Position numbers and translations under genes: made by a program | Source: Aporrectodea caliginosa | Lineage: Eukaryota > Annelida > Clitellata > Crassiclitellata > Lumbricidae | Reading direction: 5' to 3' | NCBI GenBank assembly: GCA_020284085.1 | Contig: JACEVL010001876.1 | Location: 59,351-123,350, forward strand | Length of the DNA stretch: 64,000 nucleotides | Shown here: piece after piece, positions 22,061 through 34,015 of the stretch | Numbering within the stretch: position 1 is the stretch's first letter | Layout: each line of letters begins with the position of its first letter | Notes under the pieces: generated by a model | What the model was told of the DNA's origin: nothing | Seen by the model: only the letters and a program-made list of their open reading frames with translations | The model's database searches: none

Positions 22061-23474
22061 AAACTATAGTTGATCTAATTATGCATCAAGCTTCAAACTT
22101 CTAAGAATAACTTAAATAGGATATGTAGGCTATAATAATAAATAGGAAATTTGGTAAAATAAAGTGGCTAAAATGAGCTCCACTTGGCAGCAATCAATCA
22201 ATCAATCATAATATTTATATAGCGCCTCCTAAAGGGCTCTATACTCAGAAGCGCTCCCAAGCGTCTGCAAATGCTCTAAAATGCGTCAGCTGGGGCTCAG
22301 ACCCCGCTGGGGAGCTTATGACACGCTCTTCTTACGACGTACACCCTCAGACCCATAGTCGTGGCAGACTTTGTCCCAGTAGTCAAAATCCGTTAAAATA
22401 TTATGCACTGCTCCTCGTTGCCTGCGATCATTAAGTACAAGTCTTTTAGCTGAGCCACGATGCAGAACAGTTGTAGTTATATGGGTTCTCTTGCATTCCA
22501 TGCCACTGCTACTAAGAAATGGAATCGACTGCCACTCTATCTTCGTAGCTGAAATTCATTTCCTTCATTCAAAAAGCGACTCAAACTCACTATTTCTCCT
22601 TGGCTTTCAATGATTTGGAAATCTAAGCGCATCTTCACATGGCGGCTGACTATCCGCGCCTCAGTTTCACATTTCGGTGTGACCTTATGCGCGTTACAAA
22701 TTTAATTATAATAATAATTAGGCTATAATAATATATAGCCTACCGTATGCCCAATTATATTAAGCCTATGTATCTATAAATCTATTATCGCCGCCTTTGA
22801 TATCAAAAGTATCTATCAGAGCCAGTCCTAAGCCTGGAACTCTCTTTAAGGGAGAAGTGCGAAGGTCGAACGGATGGAGTGCAGATACTCCGTTCGTAAA
22901 GAAAAAACGAATAAAATCCAATGCATCTTCACCTAATCTTGACGGCTTCGACTAACTGCGCGATCAAATTCACATTTCAGTGTGACCTTGCGTGCGATTA
23001 CAAATTTAATTATAATAATTATAATAATATATAGCCTACCGTAGGCCTATGCCCAATTATATTATGCCTATAGGCCTATGTATAATAAAATTAATATGAT
23101 GAATGCCCTGTCGGAGCCTTTAGTGGGATGGACAAACAAACAAACAATTAAACAAACGGAAGGACAAACTTTTATAAATATAGTAGGTCTATAGATTCTG
23201 AAAGTTTGTCAAAGGCTCGCGAAAGGAACGCTTTAGCGATTTGAAATTTTTTACAAAACATTCTTACGCGAAATTGTAGGTCAACGCGACTATTTTCAGC
23301 TCGCAATTTACTTTAAATGCCAATGTATGGACATTTTAGATTTCCAAGTGGTGGGTATACCGTTTCAAATTACGCCGACATTTCTGATTTCTCATAACGT
23401 CATACGGCACACGACCTCCTAAATAGAGCATTCGCGAGACATTTCGGGATTTCTCCGACAAACCAAAAACGTCA
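22061..23474. other. Non-coding stretch with LINE tail fragments
   Basis: This holds an (AATC)n run with a TTTATATAGCGCCTCC piece (about 22185-22260), a LINE C-terminal copy (22405-22625), and AT-rich sequence with two nearly identical TAATTATAATAAT-ATATAGCCTACCGTA blocks near 22700-22745 and 23005-23045. No gene is seen. Confidence 0.55.
22405..22625 (+). mobile_element. LINE ORF2 C-terminal fragment, second copy
   Basis: The DNA matches 20595-20800 with substitutions: CTCCTCGTTGCCTGCGATCA, then GATGCAGAACAG, then TGGAATCGACTGCCACTCT, then AAAAAGCGACTCAAACTC. It is the same LINE family as the fragment at 20440, independently inserted or duplicated, and does not code. Confidence 0.75.
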
Positions 23475-23735
23475 TCTAGCTACATTGGTAAAAGCTGCGT
23501 ATGTTGCATATATAAACAGCGTGTGGATCGCGGTTCGCTTCCCGAAGCTGGCGTATTTCAGAGATTTAAATCTTGGGCTAGCACGGTCCTTGCACGGAAT
23601 CCTAAATGGCGTGGCGTCCATTCAAACCGGCGAAGGCCGAAGGATTGGGACTCATCCGATCAATTCATTGAAAAATGAGCATGGTCGAGGCTATAATTAT
23701 TATTCGGTCGCTATAGAAAAAAGCGAACGTTTGCA
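23475..23735 (+). mobile_element. tRNA-derived SINE, family S1, copy 3
   Basis: Begins TAGCTACATTGGTAAAAGC (A box), followed by CGCGGTTCGCTTCCCG (B box), then GATTTAAATCTTGGGCTAGC, ACGGTCCTTGCACGGAATC and GATCAATTCATTGAAAAATG, ending in CGGTCGCTATAGAAAAAAGC. The B box is nearly canonical, so the family looks tRNA-derived. Confidence 0.82.
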
Positions 23736-24080
23736 TTTAACATTTTCAGATCCAGCGGAAACGATATAATAGGATAGAGCAAATTCAAATAGGGCCTACA
23801 CGGGCGTAGGTACCCGGTCAAAAGCAACCAAAGTTAACCAAGCAAATCAAACGGGAATGATATATATAAAGGTATACAGATAACCCGTGCGAAGCCGGGT
23901 AACTACATCCAGTATATATTTCTGATTATTTAAGTCTACTAGCCTATTCACACGATACATGCGTGTAATAAGTATTAATAAGCATATTTAACTAGCTATG
24001 CTCATTTATATTATCTACGTAATTAGCAACTTCTATTGCGCCAGTTTCTAATGCACAAGGTATCAACAAGGCATGTACGT

Positions 24081-24175
24081 AGTAACGCATGTGTATGTAT
24101 GACAATGTATGTGTGTATGTATGTATGTATGTATGTATGTATGTATGCATGCATGTATGTATGCATGCAATGCAT
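24081..24175. repeat. (ATGT)n microsatellite
   Basis: GTATGTATGT repeats with GCATGCATG variants in the right part. Short open frames across it are Met-Tyr-Val-Cys or His-Thr-Tyr-Ile repeats and have no meaning as genes. Confidence 0.95.
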
Positions 24176-24469
24176 ATGTTCGTATAAACCGGATGAACTG
24201 CATGTAATATACATGTATTATCTTAAAAGTCTGCTTGCGCTCATTTTGACTGGCTGCCCGTAGACGGTGGCTTACAACTGCAGCGCTGGACCTCCATGCA
24301 CGCGGCATAGGAGCTCGGCTCAGCGAGCGCCGTGCCTAGGAATATCATTTCCCATTAAAGTGCTCCTTTATTGCCGGGTGCAATAAAAATCCTCCGGCCG
24401 AAGAACCAAATTGGACTGCAGGGCTTCACATCCATCGAATCCGTCTAATCGATTCGTCCGTTGTTCCGT

Positions 24470-25100
24470 CTCTCCCTCTCCTTCCTTCGACCCTCTTTCC
24501 ATCCCTTCCTCCTTCATTCCCTCTCTCATTCATCGTTTTTGTCCGTACATATCTGTGTTCTGTCCTCTCCATATCCGTTCTTCTTTCCATACGTACTTAT
24601 CTGATATTCCGTCCGACCGACCGACCGTCCGTCCTTCCTTCCTTCCATCCATTCATCAGTCCGTCCTTCCTTCCTTCCTTCCTTCCATCCATCCGTTCGG
24701 CCGTCCTTCTTTCTTTCCGTATTTCCCTCGGACTCCCTCCTTTCTTCCTTCGGTCCGCCCGTCATTTCTTCTGTTCGTCTTTCTCTCCTTCCGTCCGTCC
24801 GTCCTTCCTTCCTTCCTTCCATCCATCCGTCCGGCCGTCCTTCCTTTCTTCCTTCCTTCCGTCTGTCCGTCCGTCCTTCTTTCTTTCCGTATTTCCCTCG
24901 GACTCCCTTCTTTCTTCCTTCGGTCCGCCCGTCATTTCTTCCATCCGTCCTTCTATCCTTCCTTCCATCCTTCCTTCCTTCCGTCCTTCCTTCCTTCCGT
25001 CCTTCCTTCCTTCCTTCTTTTCGTCCGTCCGTCCTTCATTCATTCCTTCCGTCCGTTCGTCCTATCCGTCCGTCCTTTCCTTCATTCCTACTTTTTGTCC
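24470..25100. repeat. CCTT/CCGT pyrimidine-rich repeat with a 168-bp duplication
   Basis: The strand is made almost wholly of CCTT, CCGT and CCAT tetranucleotides. A complex block starting CCTTCTTTCTTTCCGTATTT near 24706 recurs near 24874 with one or two changes, giving a 168-bp higher-order period. The 231-codon open frame over it (Ser/Pro/Phe-rich) is a by-product of a stop-poor repeat. Confidence 0.92.
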
Positions 25101-25580
25101 TTCTGATCCTTCACGATCTGTGTGAGCGCCTCTCTGACTGTAATGAATGCTCTCGTCTACATGTATATCTTTGCCTGCCTGCGGAATTTTGCCATGTTGA
25201 GGTCGAATGTTTTAGAAAATTTTGATGACCTTTTGTTTAGTCATAGTTCAACTTTCGGCAGCGAACGAATATTTTAAAGTGTCCAACATTTCTGAAAACA
25301 GTTCAGTAGCCTATATGGGTCTTTACTAGAAAAGTTAATGGTCGAGGTTTTTAATCATTAGGTTTTCCTCTGCCTGTGTACCTTCCCCATCTGCTGCTCG
25401 CTTTATCCTTGATTTCTAGTCTTTCCGGTCTACCTATGGTTATCCCATTCTCCCTACGGCTCTTTGCGTTTACATGGCTTCTATGTGCACTTCTGAACTT
25501 TGCAGGAAGGACATTTTTCAAACTACAGTTTATTTCCTGTACATTGCCCTCTTTCGCATATTGTCGTGACATTTTCATTG

Positions 25581-25657
25581 TGGTTTTCCTAACTGGTTTC
25601 CTAAATGGTTTTCCTAAATGGTTTTCCTTAATTGGTTTTCCTTAATTGGTTTTCCTA
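25581..25657. repeat. Short tandem repeat of TGGTTTTCCTAAA units
   Basis: About five imperfect units of 15-16 bp, such as CTAAATGGTTTTC and TTAATTGGTTTTCC. Confidence 0.8.
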
Positions 25658-26540
25658 GCTTCCTTCTTTTGTAGCTTGAACAGTTGGCTGTTACGCCATC
25701 ATAACTGTGTTTCTTCTAATTTACAATGCAAACAGTTCCAAAAAAGTGTTCAGAGCGAACACGGTGACGCGCGACCCTAATATGAAATTGGGGCATGTTG
25801 CTCAATTGCATGGCTCCCTTGTTACAGCCGTTGCTCGTAAAAGACGTAGGGTTAGCGAGAGGCCGACTGTATCATGTTGTTGGTCGTAGATGGCGTTATT
25901 GTTATTCGAGGACAGAAATTTATGTCTGATTACACAGCGCACACTTAAAATGCTGCACGAACGAAACGTGGAGGGTTTTTGCGGATGACGAATGTGACGC
26001 GAACGTTGAGAATAGATACCCGAGGATGTTGCCTCTTATCTTAACATTGTTTTGTTATGATACAGATGCTGCTGATGATGATGATGAAGATGATGATGAT
26101 GCTGATGGTGATAATGATGGTGATTTGAGTGACTTCCTTAATCCAATACTAAATTCTGTGTAGCTCCCTCTATCATTGTCATTCTTGTGCATTTTGACCC
26201 ATGCAGGGACGTTATCAGATTTCAGTTGCATTATATTGCATTGTATTGTATTCGTGTAGCAGCTTCCTCTTCCTCCACATTTCTTATTCCTTTTTATTTA
26301 ATTGCCACTGACCTTCCGATTCTTCTTCTTTATCCTTTTCATCTTCCTTTGTTACCCTACTCCCAGTCTGTCCCAGACCTTCCCTCCTCCTCCTATTCTA
26401 CTTCCTCCCCTTCCCTCATATAACATAATCACCGTCTTCCCCTCCTCGTCATTTACTATTCTTCTCCTCTTAGACATCTTCCTTAACATCGCTTTTTTCT
26501 TTTCCCATCCATTTCCATATTGTCCTACTTTTCTCTTTTT

Positions 26541-26796
26541 CAGGGCCGGATTTAAGCATGAGCTACATGGGCGCCATACTAGGGGCTCCAACCGTTGTAA
26601 TTAGTTAACTATAAATCCAAAATGTTAGGCATTGCCTCTATCACCTTCATCTGTATGAGTCAGTATGACATGTCATAACTGTAGGCATGGGGTTGTCCCT
26701 ATAGAAGATTGCACATGAATAAAGGCAAAAAATCCGCTGTACAATGGGCCCACCATATTGTGTACCCACGGGCCCCACCACTCTAAATCCATCTCT
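26541..26796. mobile_element. Possible small hAT-like MITE
   Basis: The left end CAGGGCCGGATTTAAG and the inverted right end CAGAGATGGATTTAGA share CAG-G--GGATTTA, and GGGC-rich segments follow inside both. The flanking 8 bp (CTCTTTTT and TTCTTCTT) are pyrimidine-rich but not the same, so the target duplication is not proven. Confidence 0.3.
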
Positions 26797-27054
26797 GTTC
26801 TTCTTTCTCCTCCTCTTCATCTTCTTCCTTCTCCTCTTCATCGTCATCGTCCTCTTCTCGACTGCGCGGCGGCCACCTAAGCATCTCCAGGCGCCATCTG
26901 TCTCCTGCTGCAGCAGCCGCATTCAGTCGCTCGAATGCCGATCAACATGGGGCTGATGGGTGACCGTCGACTGATCCGCATCCGAGGCCATTTACTTAGC
27001 GCCAACCAATTCCTCACCAGTGGCAACAGCGTCTCCTCTTCCACAGCGCAGCAA

Positions 27055-27236
27055 CAACGACGACGACAACGACGATGAAGACAACGACGACGATGACGAT
27101 GACGACGACGATGACGACAACGACGACGATGACGACGACAACGACAACATCGACGATGACGATAACGACGATGACGACGACAACGACGATGGCGACAACG
27201 ACGATGACGACGATGACGACGACAACGACGGCAAGC
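27055..27236. repeat. GAC/GAT trinucleotide repeat
   Basis: Almost only GACGACAACGACGAT triplets. Open frames across it are poly-Asp/Asn on one strand and poly-Ser or poly-Val on the other, as expected from the triplet period. Confidence 0.93.
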
Positions 27237-28734
27237 CACATTTGTCAGGGCCCTTTTATGCAATAACTCGCCACATCCTCTTCATAGTCCTTCCACATGA
27301 TGCGTCCTTCTCCTCCCCAACCCATCCCACCAATCCCCCCATGCACTCCAATCCTATTTCGATCTCCGTACCAGCTGTTCTTCTTGAAAAGCCCTCGCCC
27401 TTAGATTTACGGAGTCTATTCGTCGACTGCAACTAATAGGCCTACCTGCCGCGGATGCGTTCCAACAGGTGCCAGTCACGTGGTCGTGGACTGCTGCAGG
27501 TCATTTCGACGAAGACGTCAATCATTCTTAGAAGTGTCAATAACAGCAGAGGATGCGCCATCTTATTAAACTGACGCAAAGCGAATTATCCGGAAAGCTG
27601 CGTTTTAGATTTTTAAAAAAGTAATTATATTCATGCACATAATTATGTGATTGCGATTCCATTCCTATTTAGACCTTAAAGGACGTTGTTTTTTAGTATT
27701 AGTCAATAATTAATTGTAATGTAGCAAAACATTTATAAAGCGCCACTTAAGAGTCTCTCTGGAGCGCTCAACATGTGTCCATCAAACAGTTGAAAAAATG
27801 CGTCTCTAAGAGTTTAGAGAAAACCATATAGCCGCGTGCAGCAAGCACAGACAGTTAGCCAGTTAGTTTTCTACTAATACACGTACAATGTATCTAGCGA
27901 TCTGTCAGCTGTATAGAGGGTACTTCCTGTGAATAATTATTCAGAGGCTGAGAATTGTAGGTCCTGAACGGTTAGTAGCTGTTGCCTGTGTCCTAATAAA
28001 AGTGAAATAGTCTATAAAATGACTTGAAATATAGAAGCTAACATGTGGCAGTATAAAAATCGGGGTGCATCTCCTCTCCTCCCTCTCTGAATGGTCCATA
28101 CGTATGAAGTGTATTTTGTAGGGAGTGATCTTCTCCACTGATTCAGATTACCTCCTACTGGAGAGATACTTATCTTCCTCATATTTTGCTCCTCGCTTTG
28201 CAGACCTTTCTTCAAACGCTGCCTCCCACAAATCATCATACTCTAGGCTTACGTAGACCTTTGGACAACTCTTCTGACTCGACGCAGCGTTCGTTAATAA
28301 GCTGGTGCCCTGCTCTTGGCTTTCGAGCGGGCTTTATATGTAGAAGTTTAGAGTTTACGATTACGATTACGAATATAATATGAAGCGAATAAGGCATGAT
28401 GATGATGATGATGAAATGTAGCACTACTCAAATAGGCTACTAAAGTTCAACACCCCGGTCGATGGCCGCTGCTAAGAGAAGTCGGTGTTCATATCGAATT
28501 AATGAAACCTGCGAAAGACTTAAAAGTTTCGCATCTGCTCAACTAGATGTTGGGAAAGAATTTAGGTCCTGTTTTCTCGGCTCCATTCTTCCTCTCTGAT
28601 GCAAACTTTCATTTGGCTCTTCAGCCTCTTCTTGATGTTATTTGTCCATAATTAAATCGCCAGTAATATTGTTAATGTTATCGTTCGATTTTGACAAGCT
28701 TAAATGCATTAAGGTCTACCTTTTGCTACAGAAC
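27237..28734. other. Non-coding stretch, nothing recognised
   Basis: Apart from a TTTATAAAGCGCCACTTAAG piece near 27732 (resembling LINE tail sequences at 5.5 and 22.2 kb) and a short GAT run near 28398, I see no feature here. Open frames are short with no family motif. Confidence 0.5.
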
Positions 28735-28761
28735 AGGGAGGAGGAGGAACGGGAGGAGGAG

Positions 28762-28795
<34 letters not shown>

Positions 28796-28978
28796 AGGAG
28801 GAGGAGGAGGAGGAGGAGATGAAGACGAAGGCGGACCATGGAAAGGAGAAGGAGGAGGAGGAGGAGGAGATGGACGAAGGCGGACCATGGAAAGGAGAAG
28901 GAGGAGGAGGAGATGAAGACGAAGGCGGACTATGGAAAGGAGGAGAAGGAGTAGGAGGAGGAGGAGATGAAGAGTTTC
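28735..28978. repeat. GGA-rich repeat with about 50-60-bp higher-order units
   Basis: Runs of GGAGGA enclose three copies of a block reading GACGAAGGCGGACCATGGAA (28825-28845, 28873-28892 and, with one change, 28918-28939). A 119-codon Glu/Gly-rich frame spans it. I read it as repeat-driven. Confidence 0.9.
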
Positions 28979-29524
28979 TTGAGGCTACTCGGGATTATTG
29001 AGGATCCGAAAATAGAACCCGGATATACGTTATTCACTAGGCCTATTTGGAAAACACATGTATGAAACAAGAATCATATGGTCGATTATTGTGAAAAACG
29101 TACAGGGCTTGCTGAAATTAACCACTGGCAACTGTACAGTAGTTGTAAGAGTATTTTAGTTGTCGGGGTTCATTAGATTTTCACTCCCGTTCGTGTACTT
29201 TCGTAATCTGTAATATTTTCGAACCTCTGCTCTTTTTGACAACTAAAACTCTGGTATTAGATTCGTATACACACATTTCCCCTTTCTCTGCTGTTCTGAC
29301 GGATAAAGGTCGTGTGCTACATGCCTTGCTTGCTTCCTCCTGTTAAACTTCCGTTTATTCTCTTTGCCCTCATGGCCCATGATCGCGCCATTCCTCCCGC
29401 TGATAGCCTGATACGAAAAACCTACATTACTAGGATGATTTATAAGACTTGAATAAGGTATTCTGGCTAATTTAGATTATTGCGACTACTATGATGTGTG
29501 TACACCAAAATGCGGTTAGCAATT

Positions 29525-29755
29525 GGGGTGCGGTGGTGTAGGGGTACATGCATGTTCGTTGCCATGCAACCGGAGGGTTGCAGGTTCGAATCCACCCAAG
29601 CCGTCCGCGTAGGGATTAAGTCCTTCGCGCACATATTGCTCTGCAATATAATTGCTTCTGCGCCGCCGAGGCGTGTGGCACTTTTGAGCTTGGGGCAACC
29701 TTAGTAAGAAGGGCGACAATCCGCGACATCAAAGATCAGTTGTATTGTATTGTAT
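29525..29755 (+). mobile_element. tRNA-derived SINE, family S4
   Basis: The head reads GGTGCGGTGGTGTAGGGGTA (A box) and, about 50 bp on, GCAGGTTCGAATCCACCC (canonical B box). An unrelated body follows and the element ends in a TTGTATTGTATTGTATT tail. It has inserted beside the repeat that also occurs at 3678-3720. Confidence 0.82.
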
Positions 29756-30928
29756 TAAAGGATACTCGTACCTACTTAGTTCTTACTATCAACAGTGAGC
29801 AATTGACACGGATTAATTCAACGGCAAAATAATGCATCACTCCACGTCTTCAAACGGCTTTCACGAATCACTTCTGGCGTGAAAAGCAACGAGTCACGCT
29901 AGCTTTGTTTTCATGGAAATCACAATTAATATTGCCAAGCCCTACAGACGCTGCGCTTTAACACGATCCCGTACATCGCGTCTCCATCCTCTCTGCGAAA
30001 TATTTATCTATTGGTATACTCTCTACTCAGTCCCATGCATAAAGGATATTGGCTGTGCTCATCGGGCGTCGGGAATACGGAAATTATTGATTGCAGATAA
30101 AAACCGATATCGTTGATCGGTTTTTCTGGTGGCTCTCTCGGAAACGAGCTTTGTTTCTTCAAATTCAGTTCACGGAAAATGGTTTGGGAAAACAGATTTC
30201 GAAATTCTTGGAAGTCGAAAGATTTCCGAGCAGAAGCAAAATACGCAGAAGAATTAGGCCTAATTCCGAAGGTAGGAGAGCCTACACTGTGCAAACGTCG
30301 ATTGAATCGAAATAATGAAAGATTTCTATGCGGATTCCAGGAAGGATAGGTTTAATTTCTGACTCTGGGCAACTGGAAAACAAAGTTTTTCTTCCGGTAA
30401 CTGAAATCGGTTAGACCTATTGCAAACGCAATAAACTAATGACTTATACAGCGCAGTTAGGCCTATATTAAAGCCTGTCGCACGGAATTACACAAAGATC
30501 GTTTCAAATATGAAATGTAGGGTCTAATCAAAAATTATAATTCGTTGAAGAAGCAAGGTTAAATTCTGGCAGGTTAGGGAATTCAAAAGGGGCTTGGCTA
30601 TACGGTGGGTAAGCAACTTGAAGGAGACGTGTCTTAACTCTTAAGTTTAGACCCAATTGAGTGTCGAAGAAGTGACAGAACCCATGGAACTGGACATCGA
30701 TATATTCCAAAGCCTTGAACGAGCAACCGAGAAATAACTTCACGTTTGACCCTGTATTATGCAGAGCTCGATCACCTCGATATTCGACCGTGAATTATGC
30801 AGCTTTTATAAATGACCTCAGTGTAGCTTAACCACTTTATAGGACTATGTACATTACCCATGTTACACAGGGATATATTAATGACATAATGTACCTATAT
30901 ATATATAGGCCTATACGTATATATATAT

Positions 30929-30949
30929 GTGTGTGAGCGTGGTGTTTGT

Positions 30950-30995
<46 letters not shown>

Positions 30996-31017
30996 TGTCT
31001 GTCTGTGTCGCTGTCTC

Positions 31018-31076
<59 letters not shown>

Positions 31077-31111
31077 TCTCTCTCTCTTTGTGTGTGTGTG
31101 TGTGTGTGTGT
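30929..31111. repeat. Compound (GT)n / (GTCT)n microsatellite
   Basis: Three GT blocks are separated by GTCTGTCTGTCTGTGTCG and a TCTCTCTCTTT interruption. The Val-Cys repeat frames across it are not genes. Confidence 0.97.
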
Positions 31112-31769
31112 GTTGCAGTCTCTGTGGTGTGGCTGCAGTGAGGCATTTCAGGACGAACGGAACAGCAGATCGTTATAATGTTCCACTGGAGGATTGAACT
31201 TTGGCCTCTGACCTCTGCGCTGGAGACCAGTCGTCAATCATTCTAGATCTTCTCCTCAGAATTCGTTATCATAATTTAGCCATAATTCTCTGAATACCCC
31301 AGAGAAAGACAAATCGCTTGCATAGGTAAGAATGAATAAATTGTAAAATATTGCTCACCCTGCAGAGCGCAGGATAATCATAAATGTTTCATGGAACTCA
31401 TAATTATCGGTCTTATACATGAGCAGGCTGGCAGAGGAGGAAGACATTCCTTTCCTCTGAATCCAACTCTAATAATTGAAATCCCAAAGACTGAATTGCG
31501 GCATTCAAAAATCTCCAGTTATAAGTGGCATTTTTGGTTAATCATTTTGCAAGAGTCATCACTGTTCACAAGAAATTTCATAATGGAGTTGGCTCGCTTG
31601 GGGCTAAGTCAGAATCGGGATGGGGCTAGCCCTTTATCTGGTGTCGTCACGGAATGCACTGAAGTTAGGCAATGTTCAGCCCTGCTGATATTTAGACTAC
31701 TGTCAGCATTTGTCTATCAATCACCCCGCTGTCCTTCGGGTCGGTAAATGAGCCGAGCGCAAGATGAAA

Positions 31770-31885
31770 GGTTAAGTGAGGTGTCCTCTTGTTGGATTGC
31801 TGTGGTCGTGTTTGCGCCTCAGCCAAATGATCGATCGTCCAACCTGAGGACCGTACTCCTCAGATGTTTCTATAGCGTGTGTTAA
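31770..31885 (+). repeat. Dispersed repeat, family R1, copy 2
   Basis: Corresponds to 17455-17590: AGGTTAAGTGAGGTGTCC, then ATTGCTGTGGTCGTG, then CCTCAGCCAAATGATCGATC, ending TTCTATAGCGTGTGTTA. Confidence 0.5.
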
Positions 31886-33897
31886 CTTGACCTTTTTGAC
31901 CTTCCTCGCGTCAATTGTCAATGATGCAACAGTGAGTCATAGCCTACATTGGAATACCCTCGAGAGGGAATATTGCATAATTTGCATAGCATCTGTAGTT
32001 CTGTACGCGTCAATTGCGGGTTCAAAAGAGGTGACTTCGGGGCGTACTCCATGCAGCCAGCGTTTCTGAGGGTTTCATAAGCAAATCTGTGCGATTTAGA
32101 GCAAGGACTATGCCACTTTGTTATATACTATTTTCTGTGATTCGTTTGCACATGAAAACATGTACACACGAAATGATGTAGTTTGCTTTGAGAGAGGCGA
32201 TTGACTGAACGCATATTTGCGGGCTTTGGTCTCGTGGTCCCATCACTGACAAAGCCACTTCATACTACGGCTCTAGATGTCAGCTTATTATACAGACGCA
32301 AAAGATTAACTCATAAGGTCTGGGTTAAACTGACAAGAACAACGCGACCTTCGTCAAGGCAACAGAGACCGACTACATGCCATCGAATGCTTAACGTTGT
32401 CAAGGACTCAAGTCTGTCTGAAGCTGTGGTTTTCTTCTGTTTTCAGTAGACTGATTCTGACAGCAGATTATCTTACATCAGTCTCCTCACCCTTGGCGAT
32501 ACCAACGCATACATAAAGGCACATACTGATGCACGAATACTTGAAATGAAGGAAGCGTACACACACAGACATGCAATCAGAAGCAATCAGAAGCAGGAAT
32601 GGACGAACAGATTTTTTTATTGGACCACTAGGCTACATCAGGCATGAATGACACGATAAACTATTCCGGCAGTTCTTACTCATACCCCACCACCACCAAC
32701 ATCAGCACTACCTACGTCACCACTACCACCAACACTACAACTACCAGCACCATCACAACCAGTCAACCACCAACACCACTTCCATCACCCCAACCGCTAA
32801 CACTACCACCACCATAATCGCCAGCACCGCCATGACCAGCTATAGTTCAAGTGTTACCGTATAGGAGTCTGAAAATGACGCGACAAGTAGGCAATGCAGA
32901 CAGAGCCTAACATTCGCTGATTGAGCCTATTAAAATATCGCTTCATCATCACCTTTTCGCTGACTTGCGTAACAGCAACAATCACCGCGGTGCAATTTCC
33001 AACAATTTTCGCTGCTTCTGAAAAGATTGATGACGGCTATTTAAAATGTTGTTTACATAAATATAACAGTAAGCAATTTCGAGCAAAGTCCTCTACTGAA
33101 GTTATACTTTTTTAAAGAGTTGTTTAAATCTTCTGCAGCGGAAGATGGGAAGATTTAGACATCCAAAAGAGTTTTAAAAGAGACCTCGTTTGAGAGGTTA
33201 TTGCCCATTGACAGCTTCAACATGGATGTTGTATAGTTTCCTCATTCAGTGTCCTCTTGTAAACCGTAAGCGGTCTAGACGTTGAAACTGTTTTTTTATA
33301 GTCCTGCTTCAAGAATCGCTTTTCACAGGCATATGAATTTTCATTTTGTGACCATAGATATTAGTATAGAATTATACTAATCTATGTCCACTTATTGGAA
33401 AAATCAACCTACAGACGTGTATTCTGAATCAGGGTGACGTAGCCTATTTCACATAGGCTATGTTCTGAATTATCAGACTTATCTGTAGGCGCATTCTCAA
33501 GCCCTCTCAATGAGGATTAGGCCTATAATATTGTTATCTATCCATGAACTTATATAGTATTTTAAACCAATTACTATATTCAAACACAACATATGATTAT
33601 ACAAGAAAAGCTAAATTTTCTGAATATTTTGGATTCTATATTGTTCTCTCTGTCCATTATTTTGATATAGTATGCCTATTTTAAACCTAGGCCTATTAGG
33701 CTACTATAATCAAATTCAACATATGATTATACACAAAAAATTGCATTTTCTTAATATCATGCCACAAATCTAGCATGAAAAATATTTTCGTTAGCAAATC
33801 TAAAAAATCGTTTTCCTCAGTTTCACGAATTGTTCCCACAGAGCAGTATAAAGCTATAGTCATGATTTGTAGTTTGAATGTGTAATATTGCAGTGCC

Positions 33898-34015
33898 ACG
33901 CTAAACAGCTGGCGCGCAAACGATTGGCGCGCAAACGATTGGCGCGCAAACGATTGGCGCCCAAACGATCGGAGCCAAAAGGATTGGCGCCCAAATGGAT
34001 GGCTTCCAAACGACT
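33898..34015. repeat. 15-bp minisatellite, about 7 units
   Basis: Units of GATTGGCGCGCAAAC are perfect at the left and decay to GATTGGCGCCCAAAT and GATGGCTTCCAAAC at the right. The 5-residue peptide repeats seen on both strands follow from the period. Confidence 0.92.

Larger units (their letters stand above)
25101..27054. other. Non-coding stretch with simple repeats
   Basis: Contents are a TGGTTTTCCTTAAT-type short tandem repeat (25581-25657), a GAT-rich run (26065-26125), a TTC/CTC-rich zone (26270-26520) and a possible small hAT MITE (26541-26796). No exon is convincing. Confidence 0.6.

Noticed and set aside
24411..25106. 231-codon Ser/Pro/Phe-rich open frame and its antisense Glu/Arg/Gly-rich frames
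   Set aside because: The DNA is a CCTT/CCGT tetranucleotide repeat that lacks stop codons by composition. Frames stay open on both strands and there is no splice or family signal.
27020..27436. Asp/Asn-rich and Val- or Ser-rich open frames
   Set aside because: They follow directly from a GAC/GAT triplet repeat, which is open on both strands.
28642..29001. 119-codon Glu-rich open frame
   Set aside because: It is produced by a GGA repeat with three higher-order blocks. No conserved flanking sequence or splice site supports a gene.
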